A DNA stretch of 64,000 bases from Hydrogenovibrio sp. JE_KL2 (GTDB taxonomy: Bacteria > Pseudomonadota > Gammaproteobacteria > Thiomicrospirales > Thiomicrospiraceae): the NCBI RefSeq assembly GCF_009296185.1, contig NZ_WBJR01000001.1:434001-498000 (forward strand). Reading direction: 5' to 3'. Each line of letters opens with the position of its first letter. The stretch's first letter is position 1. This document shows positions 42,038-50,907 of this stretch, one piece after another. Position numbers and translations under genes: made by a program. The notes under the pieces were generated by a model. That model saw only the letters and a program-made list of their open reading frames with translations, was not told where the DNA came from and did no database searches.

Positions 42038-42850
42038 TTAAGCGTTATCGAACTCGATTAGTTGATTAAACGCATGCCAGCTGGCATAACCGAGTAGGGG
42101 CATGATCAGAATCATTGCAAACCCAAGGGTGACAAGTCCTAAGGTTAAGAACGCGCCAATGGTCAACGCCCAGACAAACATCACCAGTTTGTTTTCCATC
42201 ACGACCTGAAAGCTTAAAATCATCGCGCTGATGACGCCTACTTTGGGGTCTTTTAGCAGTAAAGGCAGAGTAATGACGCTGATGCTAAATACAAAGGCGG
42301 AGATAATCACCGCACCAATCATAAAGAACACCAAAAAGTTCAGACCTGCTTCAGACTTTAAAAAGCCCATTAAGCCTTCATCAGGGTTGATAATTAACAG
42401 ACTGCCAGCTTGAGATAGTGCTGCAATCAGTGGTGTTGCTAGCGACCACGCTGCGGTAATCATTCCCAGTGCTAAAGCGAAAGAACAAATTTCAGAGGTG
42501 TTGCTGCACCAAGCAGTGATAGATTCACGCAAACTAGGGCGTTTGCCTTGCTCCAATTGTTGAGCAATATAGTAAAGCCCTGTCGCTAAGAAAGGAGACA
42601 GCATGACAAAAAAGGTCGCATACTTGAATATCATCACCGCTTGTTGTCGGAACATGAGGAAAACGCTAAACATCGCGAACCACATTACAAATCCGTAGAA
42701 CAAAGACTCTCTCGGCGCATTGGGAATATCGTCCCAGGCTTTTTTCAACCATACCCCGATATCCGAGACTTTCGCATCATGCGAAATCAGGTGTTCTCCG
42801 TTTTCAAGATAATGGTCATGTAGGTGTGAAGATGAAATTACTTGCGGCAT
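42038..42850 (-). CDS. DUF2189-family membrane protein
   Basis: 270 residues from the ATG complementary to 42848-42850, preceded by AAAGGAGAAG; a longer in-frame start at 42913 is less likely. An N-terminal His-rich soluble part (SSSHLHDHYLENGEHLISHDAKV) is followed by about six membrane spans. DUF2189 proteins are conserved, some annotated as cytochrome c oxidase-associated; no function is demonstrated by the sequence. Confidence 0.78.
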   Translation of the reverse strand: MPQVISSSHLHDHYLENGEHLISHDAKVSDIGVWLKKAWDDIPNAPRESLFYGFVMWFAMFSVFLMFRQQAVMIFKYATFFVMLSPFLATGLYYIAQQLEQGKRPSLRESITAWCSNTSEICSFALALGMITAAWSLATPLIAALSQAGSLLIINPDEGLMGFLKSEAGLNFLVFFMIGAVIISAFVFSISVITLPLLLKDPKVGVISAMILSFQVVMENKLVMFVWALTIGAFLTLGLVTLGFAMILIMPLLGYASWHAFNQLIEFDNA

Positions 42851-43217
42851 AAACTTCTCCTTTATTTGCATCGTGCAAATTGGTGATACGCAATTAGTTT
42901 TCTCGTTTAGCATTTCCTACTATTCAAGTAGGTTATTAATAATATACATAATCCTAATGGCAAATTGATTGAATAAATTTATGCGTTATATCTTTGTTAT
43001 ATAAAAGAAAATAATAATATTATTGAATGATTAATGGTGGATTTAACAATTTGGAAACAGTTCCTGAAAGAGGGGGAGATTTTTCAGTTAACAAGCTAAG
43101 CAAGTTTTGTATTTTCTGTACATGAGAAAGATGGGGAAAGTTATTTTTATTTTATTTAAATCCAATAGGTAAGAATTTAATCTGACTCTGACACCATTGA
43201 TTTGTTGTCATTGAAGA
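42851..43217. other. AT-rich intergenic stretch of 367 bp
   Basis: No plausible coding frame is seen. The sequence is strongly AT-rich around 42940-43030 and includes a short AATAATATTATT palindrome near 43013. It probably contains the promoter of the DUF2189 gene and the 3' end of the phosphatase transcript. Confidence 0.5.
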
Positions 43218-43778
43218 TTATTCCTGCTTATAAACGCCATAGCTCCAGTGCTTTGAACTTAGACTCTTTGGGCCTACCCATCCGTTTCGCTTTAATTCAT
43301 TCGCTAAGATTCGGTTATAAACACCATGACCTACAAATAACACCTGTTCGTGCTCGCCAGCTAATTCCAAAAGTCTTTTGACGGCATTAACAGCTCTTGT
43401 TTTTGCTTCTTTAAATGACTCGGAATTTCTCGAATAACCTAGTAACCAAAGAACCCTGAAAAAAACAGCCCAAATTTTTGGCGATAATTTCAATGTAGAC
43501 CAATTAGCGACTGGCAAACCTGCTTCATTAAAAATGGCATCAGATAACACAATTTTTTCTGCATTTAATGCCATGGCAGACTCTATTGATCTTGGTAATT
43601 CACTGCACACAATAGCTTTACATCTACTTGCATAGTTCACTGCCCCCTCAGAGGGTGTGGATGAAGGGCATAAGCCTGAAGCGTTGTACTTCTGCACCCA
43701 TTTTTGGAAGTCTGATGCATTGAGCTTATTAAGTGATGGAAGAATGGGCTTTCCATGTCTAAGAAGAATTATTTCCAT
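43218..43778 (-). CDS. Histidine phosphatase-superfamily protein
   Basis: 186 residues from the ATG complementary to 43776-43778 with an AGGAAAA ribosome site. LLRHGKP is the RHG catalytic motif, and FVGHGVYNRIL carries the second catalytic His. This is a phosphoglycerate-mutase-like fold. The substrate is unknown; SixA or small-metabolite phosphatase activity are possible. Confidence 0.85.
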   Translation of the reverse strand: MEIILLRHGKPILPSLNKLNASDFQKWVQKYNASGLCPSSTPSEGAVNYASRCKAIVCSELPRSIESAMALNAEKIVLSDAIFNEAGLPVANWSTLKLSPKIWAVFFRVLWLLGYSRNSESFKEAKTRAVNAVKRLLELAGEHEQVLFVGHGVYNRILANELKRNGWVGPKSLSSKHWSYGVYKQE

Positions 43779-43905
43779 TTTTTCCTGCAATTATACCGAA
43801 GCCATCATCGTAACATCTCTCAGAGTTAACAGGGGCGGAGAAGAGGAGAGTTAATTTTACTTTCACCTCGATGATTTGTTCCTATTATCTAGGCCGGGCG
43901 AGCCT

Positions 43906-44460
43906 TTAGGGTTGTTCATCTCTGGACGGTAGTTTGCGCATGGCTTCTTTCCAAGGCGGTTGCTTCCATTCCGGGTGTTTTGTCCAAATGTTTTTCAGTA
44001 TTTGTATCCAGCGGTGATAGGCGCCGATGGAAGGCAGTAAAGGCGTGTGCGCCAATTCAAAATGAATGCCGGTATAAGGGTCGTCGAAAAACACCGCATA
44101 ATAACCCGGTGTATAGATTGGATACTCAGCTGGCGGATCGGTGACGGTAATATTGTTTTTCAGTAAGAAATCCTGATAAAAACGGTCGATTTCCTTGCGG
44201 TTTTTTGCCCAGAGTGCAATGTGGTGAATGCCGGTTTGGTGCTCGTCGGATTTGAGTTTTTCTCCACTAGTGGCTGGTTGGATGCCGATATAACTGTGAA
44301 AGAAAGGGAAACGTGCCATGTAATAGGTAGAACGATAGCCGATATCTAGCGTCCAGAAGCTGGTGTATCCGAGCCAACCGAAGAGCTTGTCGAAAAACGC
44401 TATGGATTTATCATATTCAAGTACTGAAAACTCAACATGGTGAATGCCTTTCCATCTCAT
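43906..44460 (-). CDS. VOC/glyoxalase-superfamily protein
   Basis: 184 residues. Paired beta-alpha-beta modules are visible: WKGIHHVEFSVLEYDKSIAFFDKLFGWLGY and GIHHIALWAKNRKEIDRFYQDFLLKNN. HHVEF and HHIAL supply metal ligands. It may be a lyase, dioxygenase or resistance protein. The GyrI-like gene lies 28 bp upstream on the same strand. Confidence 0.85.
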   Translation of the reverse strand: MRWKGIHHVEFSVLEYDKSIAFFDKLFGWLGYTSFWTLDIGYRSTYYMARFPFFHSYIGIQPATSGEKLKSDEHQTGIHHIALWAKNRKEIDRFYQDFLLKNNITVTDPPAEYPIYTPGYYAVFFDDPYTGIHFELAHTPLLPSIGAYHRWIQILKNIWTKHPEWKQPPWKEAMRKLPSRDEQP

Positions 44461-44488
44461 TGGGTGCTCCTTGTTTTATTGGCGAGAA

Positions 44489-44938
44489 CTATTTCACGGC
44501 AATGTGGATGTGAACTTCATCACCGCCTTTCCAAAGCTCAAAATCTGTGGTGTAGGCACGCTGATATTCACAGTTATCGGCAGAGAAATATGCCCATATA
44601 TCGGCCCAGGTGTTGATAACGGTTTGCGGCATGTCACCTTTGCCTACGAAAACCAGATAGTTGCCTTTTTCAATAGTGACGGGTTTCAGAGACGCATTGT
44701 CGTTAGTCAAAAAGTCAGTACCTGCCATCACATTGAATTCGCCCGAGGCATCAGACTCGTAATCGTAATAAACACCGTAGACCTGTGACTTTTGTTCGTC
44801 CAGTAATGGCGCAACATCTTGCCAGAACTGTTGCCATAAAGGGGCAATTTTCGAGGTTTCCGGGTTCATTTCATCGACATTTCGAGTTCTAACCACCAAT
44901 CCGTGAACTTGAATGGCTTCGATTGAGACAGGTTTCAT
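44489..44938 (-). CDS. GyrI-like effector-binding protein
   Basis: 149 residues of an AraC-effector-binding (GyrI-like) fold: SIEAIQVHGLVVRTRNVDE at the start and the conserved terminal strands KGNYLVFVGKGDMPQTVINTWADIWAYF ending WKGGDEVHIHIAVK. No DNA-binding domain is attached. It could bind small toxins or drug-like molecules. It may share a transcript with the VOC gene downstream. Confidence 0.85.
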   Translation of the reverse strand: MKPVSIEAIQVHGLVVRTRNVDEMNPETSKIAPLWQQFWQDVAPLLDEQKSQVYGVYYDYESDASGEFNVMAGTDFLTNDNASLKPVTIEKGNYLVFVGKGDMPQTVINTWADIWAYFSADNCEYQRAYTTDFELWKGGDEVHIHIAVK

Positions 44939-44983
44939 CGTGTTCCTCCTGGAAAGAGATAGGTTGATGGATTAGGTCGAGTG

Positions 44984-45238
44984 TTATCTGCTAAATTCTG
45001 TGGTTTTTTCAAGTTCGTAAATGGCATTACCAATATCATCCAGCCTTTTTTCAAGAATGGATTGCGCGTCGTAAAGGCCTCGATTATAAAAATAGGAGCC
45101 GATTTCTTCCGAGAAAAAATCCAGCAAAAACTGTGAATCAAACTGTCCTATATCTTGGTTCAATTCTTCACGAAAATAAAGTTGTATTTTTTTGATGATA
45201 ACGGCAGTTTCTTCTTTTGAAAATTCAATCTCAGGCAT
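44984..45238 (-). CDS. DUF2164-family protein
   Basis: 84 residues with EFSKEETAVIIKKIQLYFREELNQDIGQFDSQFLLDFFSEEIGSYFYNRGLYDA, the DUF2164 signature. It is a small cytosolic, acidic, mainly helical protein of unknown function. It lies between the P-loop kinase gene and the GyrI-like gene on the same strand. Confidence 0.87.
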   Translation of the reverse strand: MPEIEFSKEETAVIIKKIQLYFREELNQDIGQFDSQFLLDFFSEEIGSYFYNRGLYDAQSILEKRLDDIGNAIYELEKTTEFSR

Positions 45239-45259
45239 GGTTTATCCCATCGTTTTGCA

Positions 45260-45751
45260 TCAATGGGGGCAGACGCCATTGATTGTTGTGACTATATTAA
45301 AGCCCTCATTGGAAGTTGGCGCAACAAAATACTTTGTTACCTGTTCAAACATAGCTTCCGTGTCTGTTGCTGCTCGTTGAGGCTGTTCTATTCGTCTTTT
45401 AGCAATCTGCGCTAAACAGACTTCATTGGGTACATCCAAGTAAATCAGTTTATGATCTGCACCCACTTCTGAAAATATACTCTTGAACCACTCTCTCTGT
45501 TTCGTAGTATTAGCAGGAAAATCCATCACAACGGTCATGCCCGTATTGAGCATATTTTGTACAAGGGCTTTTACCAAAGGTTTTAATCTATTCGAATACT
45601 TTACGTAGTCTTCCAAGCTTTGAATTTTGTTGGGGTATAAAGATTCAAGCCACTCATCTTCTGAAAGAAGCACCGCATTGCTGTCGATTGCTAATTCAAC
45701 CGCCTTGGTGGATTTACCAGCGCCCATTTTCCCACATAGAAACAACAACAT
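45260..45751 (-). CDS. P-loop AAA/kinase-like protein
   Basis: 163 residues. The Walker A is GKMGAGKST at about 7-15, followed by LLSEDEWLESLYPNK and VVMDFPANTTKQREWFKS, as in small-molecule or nucleotide kinases of the ATP-binding 'AAA_33' type. The substrate is unknown. The gene belongs to the accessory minus-strand block. Confidence 0.8.
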   Translation of the reverse strand: MLLFLCGKMGAGKSTKAVELAIDSNAVLLSEDEWLESLYPNKIQSLEDYVKYSNRLKPLVKALVQNMLNTGMTVVMDFPANTTKQREWFKSIFSEVGADHKLIYLDVPNEVCLAQIAKRRIEQPQRAATDTEAMFEQVTKYFVAPTSNEGFNIVTTINGVCPH

Positions 45752-45794
45752 TTTTTACAACCTACGTTTACCAGTTCAATTTCACTACATTGAT

Positions 45795-46439
45795 TTAATA
45801 GGCATTAGCCTTTTGCACATTTTTGCCCCCTTTAATCAGCAGCCAGATTGCGAAAGACATCTCACCGAAAATACTCGGAATGGCTACCAGTGCAAGGAAA
45901 ATAGAGGCGTAAGTTTCATAATCAGACAACATGAAATGTGCGGCAGTATCCAGCATATACATGAAGCCAGCGATCACCAAAAACACTGCGATGATTTTAG
46001 GCCGACCAATGATATTACCCAATAAAATCAAATGCACGCCAAAAAAGAAAAGTCCAATCAGCCAAATGGTGTTGAAAACACTCACATACCTTAGGATTTC
46101 TTCACCTGAAATTGAGGAGAACACGAATGGCAGGGCAGAGATTGCTACACCCATAATGATGGCATGCGCCATTCTAAACAGCGCCGCTAAACCAGATAAA
46201 GGATGCGTTTTATAAAGTTCATAAAGCGACCAGGCAATGACGATATCGAAAATCACCGTAATCATAAACGCCAAGGTGCCGGCTCTAATAAAAAGAGGGG
46301 AGCTTTGAACCGCCTGTTTAGGATTGTTCAGTAACGCTTCAATCACAAAGAAATTGGCAAATATCGCTGCAAAGAAAATAATGAAATAACTAATCCCGGT
46401 AATCAGAGAGAGCATTCTGGGTGTAAAAGTTTTGGACAT
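45795..46439 (-). CDS. DUF4386-like membrane protein
   Basis: 214 residues with six or seven hydrophobic segments. The start MLSLITGISYFIIFFAAIFANFF and the later ARALFRMAHAI-like stretch (AALFRMAHAIIMGV) fit DUF4386. It is likely an integral membrane protein; function unknown. Confidence 0.8.
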   Translation of the reverse strand: MSKTFTPRMLSLITGISYFIIFFAAIFANFFVIEALLNNPKQAVQSSPLFIRAGTLAFMITVIFDIVIAWSLYELYKTHPLSGLAALFRMAHAIIMGVAISALPFVFSSISGEEILRYVSVFNTIWLIGLFFFGVHLILLGNIIGRPKIIAVFLVIAGFMYMLDTAAHFMLSDYETYASIFLALVAIPSIFGEMSFAIWLLIKGGKNVQKANAY

Positions 46440-46562
46440 GGCATTTAACCCTCAATATAGAGTGTGTCGTACTTGACTTATCTTACGGTGGAATAATGGT
46501 TGTTATGCGAAAGTATGTGATAGAGCTGAATATACTTCATTTTATATTTAAAAGGCATAGGT

Positions 46563-47174
46563 CTAATTTGTTTTATTGGAGTTGTTTTGTTCAAGAAATA
46601 TTTCTGCGTCAGAAATGTAAGCTTTGTAGAAAGTAAGCCCCATTTCAGCTATAGATACCGGATGCAAGTCCATAATTTTCACTTTTAAGTGATGCCATGG
46701 AGGGTTGTACCATTTACCTCTATTTTTAAAACGGGTTAATTGAGGGCTTGTTGGAATTACATCTAGAGATACATTTGGAAAAATATCAGGGCTATCGATA
46801 TTAATTGTTAGAGTTCCTGATTCAAGCTTTGATGATATTGAGTTAACAGTAATACCATTTCCTGTTTTGTCTTTTATTACCATTTTTAATGGTTTGGTAA
46901 CGGTCGAGCTAATGCAGTGCATTTCGGAATTTCTTGCTTGTTTAAGAAAAACAAGCAGTGGATCCTTCTTTCTCAAAATTGTGTATGGCTTGTACCATTG
47001 AGTAAAACCTTCATTACTTTTTAAGTTTCTTTCCGTTAGTTCCCAAGAACGTTCAATCCGAAATAAGAAGTTTTCCCAGCTTTCTTGAAATTCATCAAAA
47101 CTTTCCGTCTGCTTCATTTTGTTAATTTCTAAAGCAGCTATTTTGAGATCTCGTTTAGGTCCAGATAATTTCAT
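46563..47174 (-). CDS. Hypothetical cytosolic protein, paired with membrane protein gene
   Basis: 203 residues; no signal peptide, no membrane span. The N-terminal half is helical (MKQTESFDEFQESWENFLFRIERSWELTERNL), with a beta-rich second half. Phe/Trp-rich spacing suggests a compact fold. No family is recognised. It starts 6 bp after the stop of the preceding membrane protein gene, so the two are almost certainly an operon. It is a candidate accessory or defence gene, but no motif proves that. Confidence 0.62.
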   Translation of the reverse strand: MKLSGPKRDLKIAALEINKMKQTESFDEFQESWENFLFRIERSWELTERNLKSNEGFTQWYKPYTILRKKDPLLVFLKQARNSEMHCISSTVTKPLKMVIKDKTGNGITVNSISSKLESGTLTINIDSPDIFPNVSLDVIPTSPQLTRFKNRGKWYNPPWHHLKVKIMDLHPVSIAEMGLTFYKAYISDAEIFLEQNNSNKTN

Positions 47175-47180
47175 ATTTTT

Positions 47181-47807
47181 TTATTCCAAACCTAGTTCTT
47201 CCTCTATTCTTGAAAGTTCGGCTAAGGTGATTTTAGGATTCTTTTTAGCTTCTGCTAAAAATAAACTTGCATGGCGAAGTATCAAGTGAGAGAAAAGTCC
47301 ACTATCAAGTCCTTTATTTGACAGGCCGATGTCCTTTCTCATTTCTTTAAAAAAGTCTCCCATAAGAAATACCGTTTTTGCGCATGGTTCGGAAAAAGCC
47401 ATAAATTCTTTCCATTCGATGAAGCTTTTTAGAACACCAGGGCCACCCCACACAACAAGCTTTCTTTGCCATTCTTGGAGAAATGGAACCAAGTCTTTAT
47501 CTTCACTCCCATCTTCTCCATGCATCATAGAAAAAAGCTCTTTTAAAAATGCATCATACATTTCAATTTTTTGCGCGCGCAGGTGTGCTTCTGTTTCTTT
47601 TACACGTTCAAAATATCGTCCAAGTACTAATGTAATTGTTGCGACAATTATTGTAGAGGAGGCAGTTAGCATTCCAACCGCTAGGTCAGAATTCAATGAG
47701 GTAAACCAGTTCCAGAGCGCAACTACAAGCCAATAAATTATTCCACCAAATACTGCCAATAAAAAAATACCGATAGCTATTTGTACCTTACTTGTTTCTT
47801 CTGCCAT
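47181..47807 (-). CDS. Membrane-anchored hypothetical protein, paired with 46563 gene
   Basis: 208 residues. Two membrane spans (about 9-34 and 42-64) are followed by a long helical cytosolic part (EAHLRAQKIEMYDAFLKELFSMMHG). The remainder (VVWGGPGVLKSFIEWKEFMAFSE) has no known motif. Together with its partner it looks like a two-gene cassette with a sensor or anchor architecture. No family is recognised. Confidence 0.62.
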   Translation of the reverse strand: MAEETSKVQIAIGIFLLAVFGGIIYWLVVALWNWFTSLNSDLAVGMLTASSTIIVATITLVLGRYFERVKETEAHLRAQKIEMYDAFLKELFSMMHGEDGSEDKDLVPFLQEWQRKLVVWGGPGVLKSFIEWKEFMAFSEPCAKTVFLMGDFFKEMRKDIGLSNKGLDSGLFSHLILRHASLFLAEAKKNPKITLAELSRIEEELGLE

Positions 47808-47900
47808 GAAGTCCTCCCATTGTGATATGAAGCCAATAACTTCATATTTGTTAAGTTATGATTTAGGAAAGTATGTTTGGTTCTTTCAGGAACTTAACAA

Positions 47901-47924
47901 AAAAGCGGCTAAAGAGCCGCTTTT
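47901..47924. terminator. Terminator downstream of proS
   Basis: AAAAGCGGCT pairs with AGCCGCTTTT around AAAG. A-tract and T-tract on either side make it usable on either strand; it lies 7 bp after the proS stop. Confidence 0.85.
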
Positions 47925-47930
47925 ATTTTC

Positions 47931-49649
47931 TTAGTTACCGCTTAGTTTTCCAAGTAAGAAATCCATAAATTCCGTTTCTGGAATATCTTGCGCATTTTCA
48001 TCGCGGCGGTATTTGTATTCAATCTCGCCTTTATCCAAACCGCGTTCACCAATGACGATGCGGTGAGGAATACCAATCAACTCCATATCGTTAAACATGA
48101 CACCTGGGCGTTCGTTGCGGTCGTCAAACAACACTTCAATGCCTTTGGCTTTAAGGTCGTTGTACATCTTGGTTGCGGCTTCTGCTACGCGCGGTGATTT
48201 GTGCATTTGCATTGGCACGATGCACACTTGGAAAGGGGCTAGTGCTTCCGGCCAGATAATCCCTTTATCATCATGGTTTTGCTCGATGGCAGCGGCAACC
48301 ACACGGGTGACACCGATACCGTAACAGCCCATTTCCAATACTTGCGCACGACTATTTTCATTCAATACAGTTGCGTTCAAGGCTGTGGAATATTTGTTAC
48401 CCAATTGGAAGATATGACCCACTTCGATACCACGACGGATTTCGATTTTCCCTTGTCCACATGGGCTTGGATCACCTTTAACGACGTTACGAATGTCTGC
48501 CACCAAAGTAGGGGTAGCGTCTCTGTCCCAGTTTGCTCCGGTTAAATGGAAGCCGTCTTCATTGGCACCGCAAACAAAGTCACTAGCATGGGCGGCTGTG
48601 CGGTCAACAATAACAGGAATGCTCAAACCAACCGGGCCGATAGAGCCAGCAGAACAACCTGCGGCCGCTTTGATTTCTTCATCCGTCGCCATCTCGAAAG
48701 GTTCTGCAACCAATTCCAATTTCTCGGCTTTGATTTCGTTTAATTCGTGATCGCCACGCACAACCAATGCAACCACAGGTGCGGCTTCGGTAGCGCCTTT
48801 AACCAGTAGTGTTTTTAGGACTTTCTTTTTCTTAAGTTGTAGGAAGTCACACACTTCTTCAATGCTGTGTTTGTTTGGGGTTTCTACTTTAGTGAGTTCT
48901 TCACTTGGCGCGGCACGCTCGCCTTTTGGTGCTAGGGCTTCTGCCAACTCAACGTTTGCGGCAAAGTCTGACTCGGTAGAGAAGGCGATGTCGTCTTCAC
49001 CTGACTCTGCCAATACGTGGAACTCATGCGAACCATCACCACCGATAGAACCTGTGTCAGCCTGTACTGGACGGAAATCTAGCCCTAGGCGAGTGAAGAT
49101 GCGGTTGTAGGCATCGTACATTTCGTCATAGGTTTCTTGCAGGCTGTCACGATCCATGTGGAAAGAATAGGCGTCTTTCATGATGAACTCACGTGAACGC
49201 ATCACACCGAAACGTGGACGAATCTCGTCACGGAATTTGGTTTGGATTTGGTAGAAATTCACTGGCAGTTGTTTGTAGCTGCGGATTTCCTTGCGAACCA
49301 AATCAGTGATGATTTCTTCGTGGGTTGGACCTAATGCAAAGTCACGATCGTGACGGTCTTTGAAACGAAGCAACTCTGGGCCGTAGTCTTGGGCACGACC
49401 GGATTCTTCCCATAGTTCAAGCGGTTGGACGACAGGCATCAACAACTCTTGCGCGCCGGAACGATTCATTTCCTCACGGACGATTTGCTCGACTTTACGC
49501 AGCACTTTCAAGCCTAGCGGTAGCCAGTTGTATAGACCGCCGGCAAGCGGGCGAATCAAACCTGCACGTAACATCAATTGGTGGCTGATAACAACGGCGT
49601 CGGCTGGGGTTTCACGAGTGGTGGCGAGCAATAAGTTTGAGGTTTTCAT
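47931..49649 (-). CDS. proS: Prolyl-tRNA synthetase, bacterial type
   Basis: 572 residues, including the insertion editing domain between motifs 2 and 3. The N-terminal [44 protein letters not shown] is the class II start; motif 2 lies around [21 protein letters not shown], and [17 protein letters not shown] is motif 3. It charges tRNA-Pro and hydrolyses mischarged Ala. The length is typical. Confidence 0.97.
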   Translation of the reverse strand: MKTSNLLLATTRETPADAVVISHQLMLRAGLIRPLAGGLYNWLPLGLKVLRKVEQIVREEMNRSGAQELLMPVVQPLELWEESGRAQDYGPELLRFKDRHDRDFALGPTHEEIITDLVRKEIRSYKQLPVNFYQIQTKFRDEIRPRFGVMRSREFIMKDAYSFHMDRDSLQETYDEMYDAYNRIFTRLGLDFRPVQADTGSIGGDGSHEFHVLAESGEDDIAFSTESDFAANVELAEALAPKGERAAPSEELTKVETPNKHSIEEVCDFLQLKKKKVLKTLLVKGATEAAPVVALVVRGDHELNEIKAEKLELVAEPFEMATDEEIKAAAGCSAGSIGPVGLSIPVIVDRTAAHASDFVCGANEDGFHLTGANWDRDATPTLVADIRNVVKGDPSPCGQGKIEIRRGIEVGHIFQLGNKYSTALNATVLNENSRAQVLEMGCYGIGVTRVVAAAIEQNHDDKGIIWPEALAPFQVCIVPMQMHKSPRVAEAATKMYNDLKAKGIEVLFDDRNERPGVMFNDMELIGIPHRIVIGERGLDKGEIEYKYRRDENAQDIPETEFMDFLLGKLSGN

Positions 49650-49763
49650 TCTAAGGAAAGACTCTTTTCGTTTTTAAATTAATTTCTAAAGTAACAGGTT
49701 AAATAACAGGGTTGGAGATCAGAAATAACCCCGTTTTGGAATGGGGTATTTTAGCACGCAGAA

Positions 49764-50390
49764 TTATCTAACGTAAGCGATAACGGTGATGAAATGACAG
49801 AAGGAGCCGCCAATGACAAACAGGTGCCAAATGCCGTGGGCGTGTTTGAGTAGGTTTTTGTCGTCCAACACATAGAAGATAATGCCGATGGTATAGGCGA
49901 GGCCGCCTGCGGTAAGCCACCAGATGCCGGCAGTTGGCAGGGCGGCTTTGAGTGCGCCGAAGTCGAAAACAACCAGCCAACCCATAATGAGGTAAATGCC
50001 GAGTTGTAGCCACTCGATGCGGTTTTTAATCACCAACTCCAGCGTGATGCCGATAGCGGCGAGTGACCAGACAGCTACAAGTAGCCAAATGCCGCCACTG
50101 CCATAGAGCGTTACCAGCGTAAAAGGGGTATAGGTACCGGCAATGAGCAGGTAGATGGAAATATGGTCGAGTTTTTGGAAAATGCGTTTGGCTAAAGGAT
50201 GTTTGAAGCTATGGTAAAGCGTGGAAAAGCTGTAGAGCAAAACCAAGGTTAAACCAAAAGTGAGAAAGCCAATGAATAAGGGAATGCTTTGTTGTTGAAC
50301 AGCGACAGTAATCAGCGAACCAAATGCCATTAAGGCAAGTACGGTACCGACAAGGTGGGAGATGCTGTTGAATTTCTCGCTGTGATACAT
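49764..50390 (-). CDS. Hemolysin III-like (PAQR) membrane protein
   Basis: 208 residues with seven membrane spans. The start FNSISHLVGTVLALMAFG is the family's signature, and SFSTLYHSFKHP and HGIWHLFVIGGSFCHFITVIAYVR carry the conserved Ser/His/Asp metal site residues. Related to YqfA/TrhA. Its enzymatic role in bacteria is not settled. Confidence 0.9.
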   Translation of the reverse strand: MYHSEKFNSISHLVGTVLALMAFGSLITVAVQQQSIPLFIGFLTFGLTLVLLYSFSTLYHSFKHPLAKRIFQKLDHISIYLLIAGTYTPFTLVTLYGSGGIWLLVAVWSLAAIGITLELVIKNRIEWLQLGIYLIMGWLVVFDFGALKAALPTAGIWWLTAGGLAYTIGIIFYVLDDKNLLKHAHGIWHLFVIGGSFCHFITVIAYVR

Positions 50391-50415
50391 AGGTTCGCTT
50401 GATTATTTTGTAGTC

Positions 50416-50616
50416 TTAGTGGTATTTTTCTTTACAATTTTTGATGGCTGCCCAGTAGGCATCATTTTTGTGCGGGTCACCACCTTGCGTGTTGTCCCAT
50501 AAGGTGCTGGCTCTATTTTTACAGTCCGTGTATTCTTTACTTTCGCAACCCGAGAGGGATGCCAAAGTGATCGTCAGCATTAAAAAAGAGAATAGACCGA
50601 GTACTGCTGTTTTCAT
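50416..50616 (-). CDS. Small lipoprotein
   Basis: 66 residues. The signal sequence ends with lipobox LSGC (Cys24), so the mature 43-residue protein is probably lipid-anchored. It has three further Cys residues (about 32, 60 and neighbourhood) and a KNDAYWAAIKNCKEKYH end. Function unknown. It lies 25 bp upstream of the PAQR gene. Confidence 0.7.
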   Translation of the reverse strand: MKTAVLGLFSFLMLTITLASLSGCESKEYTDCKNRASTLWDNTQGGDPHKNDAYWAAIKNCKEKYH

Positions 50617-50719
50617 GAGAAATCTCCTATATCCATCATGAATGCGTGTTTAAGACTCTATTTTTATTTTATGTGAAAATGTTCTAAAGACATTTGAGTT
50701 TTTATTTAAACATGGTTTA

Positions 50720-50738
50720 CCCCAACCTGGCAGATTTT
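50720..50738 (+). repeat. Dispersed 19-bp repeat, copy 9 (exact), with nearby partial copy
   Basis: CCCCAACCTGGCAGATTTT, preceded by TTTA. A partial copy, AATCTGGCAGA, lies 25 bp on (50763-50773). Both are in the divergent region between the lipoprotein gene and dgt. Confidence 0.9.
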
Positions 50739-50907
50739 TGAATGAAATTTTCGTTAATCGTCAATCTGGCAGAGGGTTTGAGGAAAGATAGCCTGCGTCA
50801 AAGTATGAAGTTTTTGGTGAATGACCGTAAAATCGGTATGATGAACGCACAAATGCTTGGCATACTTTAATTTCGCAACACCGACCCTTTGGAAGAAAGG
50901 AACATCC

